Source: Hyperoodon ampullatus
Taxonomy: Eukaryota > Chordata > Mammalia > Artiodactyla > Ziphiidae
Length of the DNA: 64,000 nucleotides
Reading direction: 5' to 3'
NCBI GenBank assembly: GCA_949752795.1
Contig: OX457060.1
Coordinates: 104,544,949-104,608,948, forward strand
The position numbers and the translations under genes were made by a program. Within the stretch, counting starts at the first letter, position 1; each line of letters starts with the position of its first letter. The notes beneath the pieces were generated by a model. The model searched no databases. It was not told where the DNA came from and saw only the letters and a list, made by a program, of their open reading frames with translations. Shown piece by piece: positions 63,465 to 64,000 of this stretch.

Positions 63465-63655
63465 GGTACGCGGGTCTCTCACTGTTGTGGCCTCTCCCGC
63501 TGCGGAACACAGGCTCCGGACGCACAGGCTCAGCGGCCATGGCTCACGGGCCCAGCCGCTCCGTGGCATGTGGGATCCTCCCGGACTGGGGCACAAACCC
63601 GCGTCCCCTGCATAGGCAGGAGGACTCTCAACCACTGCGCCACCAGGGAAGCCCG
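63425..63655 (-). mobile_element. CHR-2 type cetacean SINE with very long A tail
   Basis: Minus-strand copy with 31 uninterrupted T (63432-63462) representing the A tail, and a near-consensus body. The target-site duplication is AAGATGTGGTTTT (63412-63424) against AAGATGTGTTTTT (63656-63668). The pure tail points to a young insertion. Confidence 0.93.
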
Positions 63656-64000
63656 AAGATGTGTTTTTTACAATATTTTAACAGATCATAAAATGAAGCA
63701 TTTACTTAAGGTGGTCTCTATGTCTGTATGTAAGCTCCCCAGATATTTACATATTTGAGAAAAGTCTCCAGTTGCCTGGAGCAAGCCCAGATTCACAGCA
63801 TATGGAGTGTTTCTAAAACTTCAATTGCAGAGGGACCTCCAGTTCAAACTCAACAGAATCAGAAGCTAATGCTTGTTCCCCATATTTGCAATGCCAAACC
63901 CAGAGCCAGTTCCTCCCAGTGCTGATGTCACATCTATGACAGTCAGTAATTGGGGGTGCAGGGGGATTTACGGTCACATGTTCCATTTGGATTCTTAAGT

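Overview
The window is nuclear DNA from a cetartiodactyl mammal, most likely a whale or dolphin. It is AT-rich, has very few genes, and carries at least 16 tRNA-derived SINEs of the CHR type, many near-identical and bounded by clean target-site duplications. It also holds several 3'-end L1 fragments of the cetartiodactyl type and an older mammalian repeat layer (MIR, L2, MER5A, MER20, MaLR-like LTRs, Tigger-type MITEs). No operon, CRISPR array, phage or bacterial feature is present.

The only functional gene I can support is the 3' end of EPHA3, an ephrin-A receptor tyrosine kinase, on the minus strand. Four coding exons are visible with canonical splice sites and matching phases: 55821-55672 (kinase P+1 loop to helix F), 54141-53948 (end of the kinase C-lobe), 40227-40072 (first part of the SAM domain) and 33352-33247 (end of SAM, C-terminal PDZ-type tail, stop). 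Counting back from the stop with the human length of 983 residues puts the first visible exon at residue 783 and the SAM tyrosine at Tyr937, as in human EPHA3. A 3'UTR of about 2.6 kb runs to an AATAAA at 30620-30615. The exon with the HRD and DFG motifs and the activation-loop tyrosine is not seen and should lie beyond 64000.

Layout: 1-30590 is intergenic sequence downstream of EPHA3. It holds a GC-rich, disabled DNAJC30 retrocopy (5338-6006, minus), a possible processed-transcript 3' end near 3112-3290, an isolated L1 5' end (12931-13670), a decayed L1 ORF2 region (19250-21880), a 5'-inverted L1 (27421-27883) inserted in an old LTR-like element, and many SINEs. 30595-33246 is the EPHA3 3'UTR, which is repeat-free as far as I can read it. 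33353-40071, 40228-53947, 54142-55671 and 55822 to beyond 64000 are EPHA3 introns with further SINEs, L1s and DNA transposon relics.

I found no previously undescribed gene system. The points most worth a second look are structural: a 34-bp near-perfect palindrome at the broken end of a MER5A copy (56840-56917), the CpG-dense DNAJC30 retrocopy, two L1 insertions with 5' inversions and recognisable target-site duplications, an L1 5' end without its 3' part, inverted SINEs flanking the SAM exon, and short diverged sequence pairs near the left edge.
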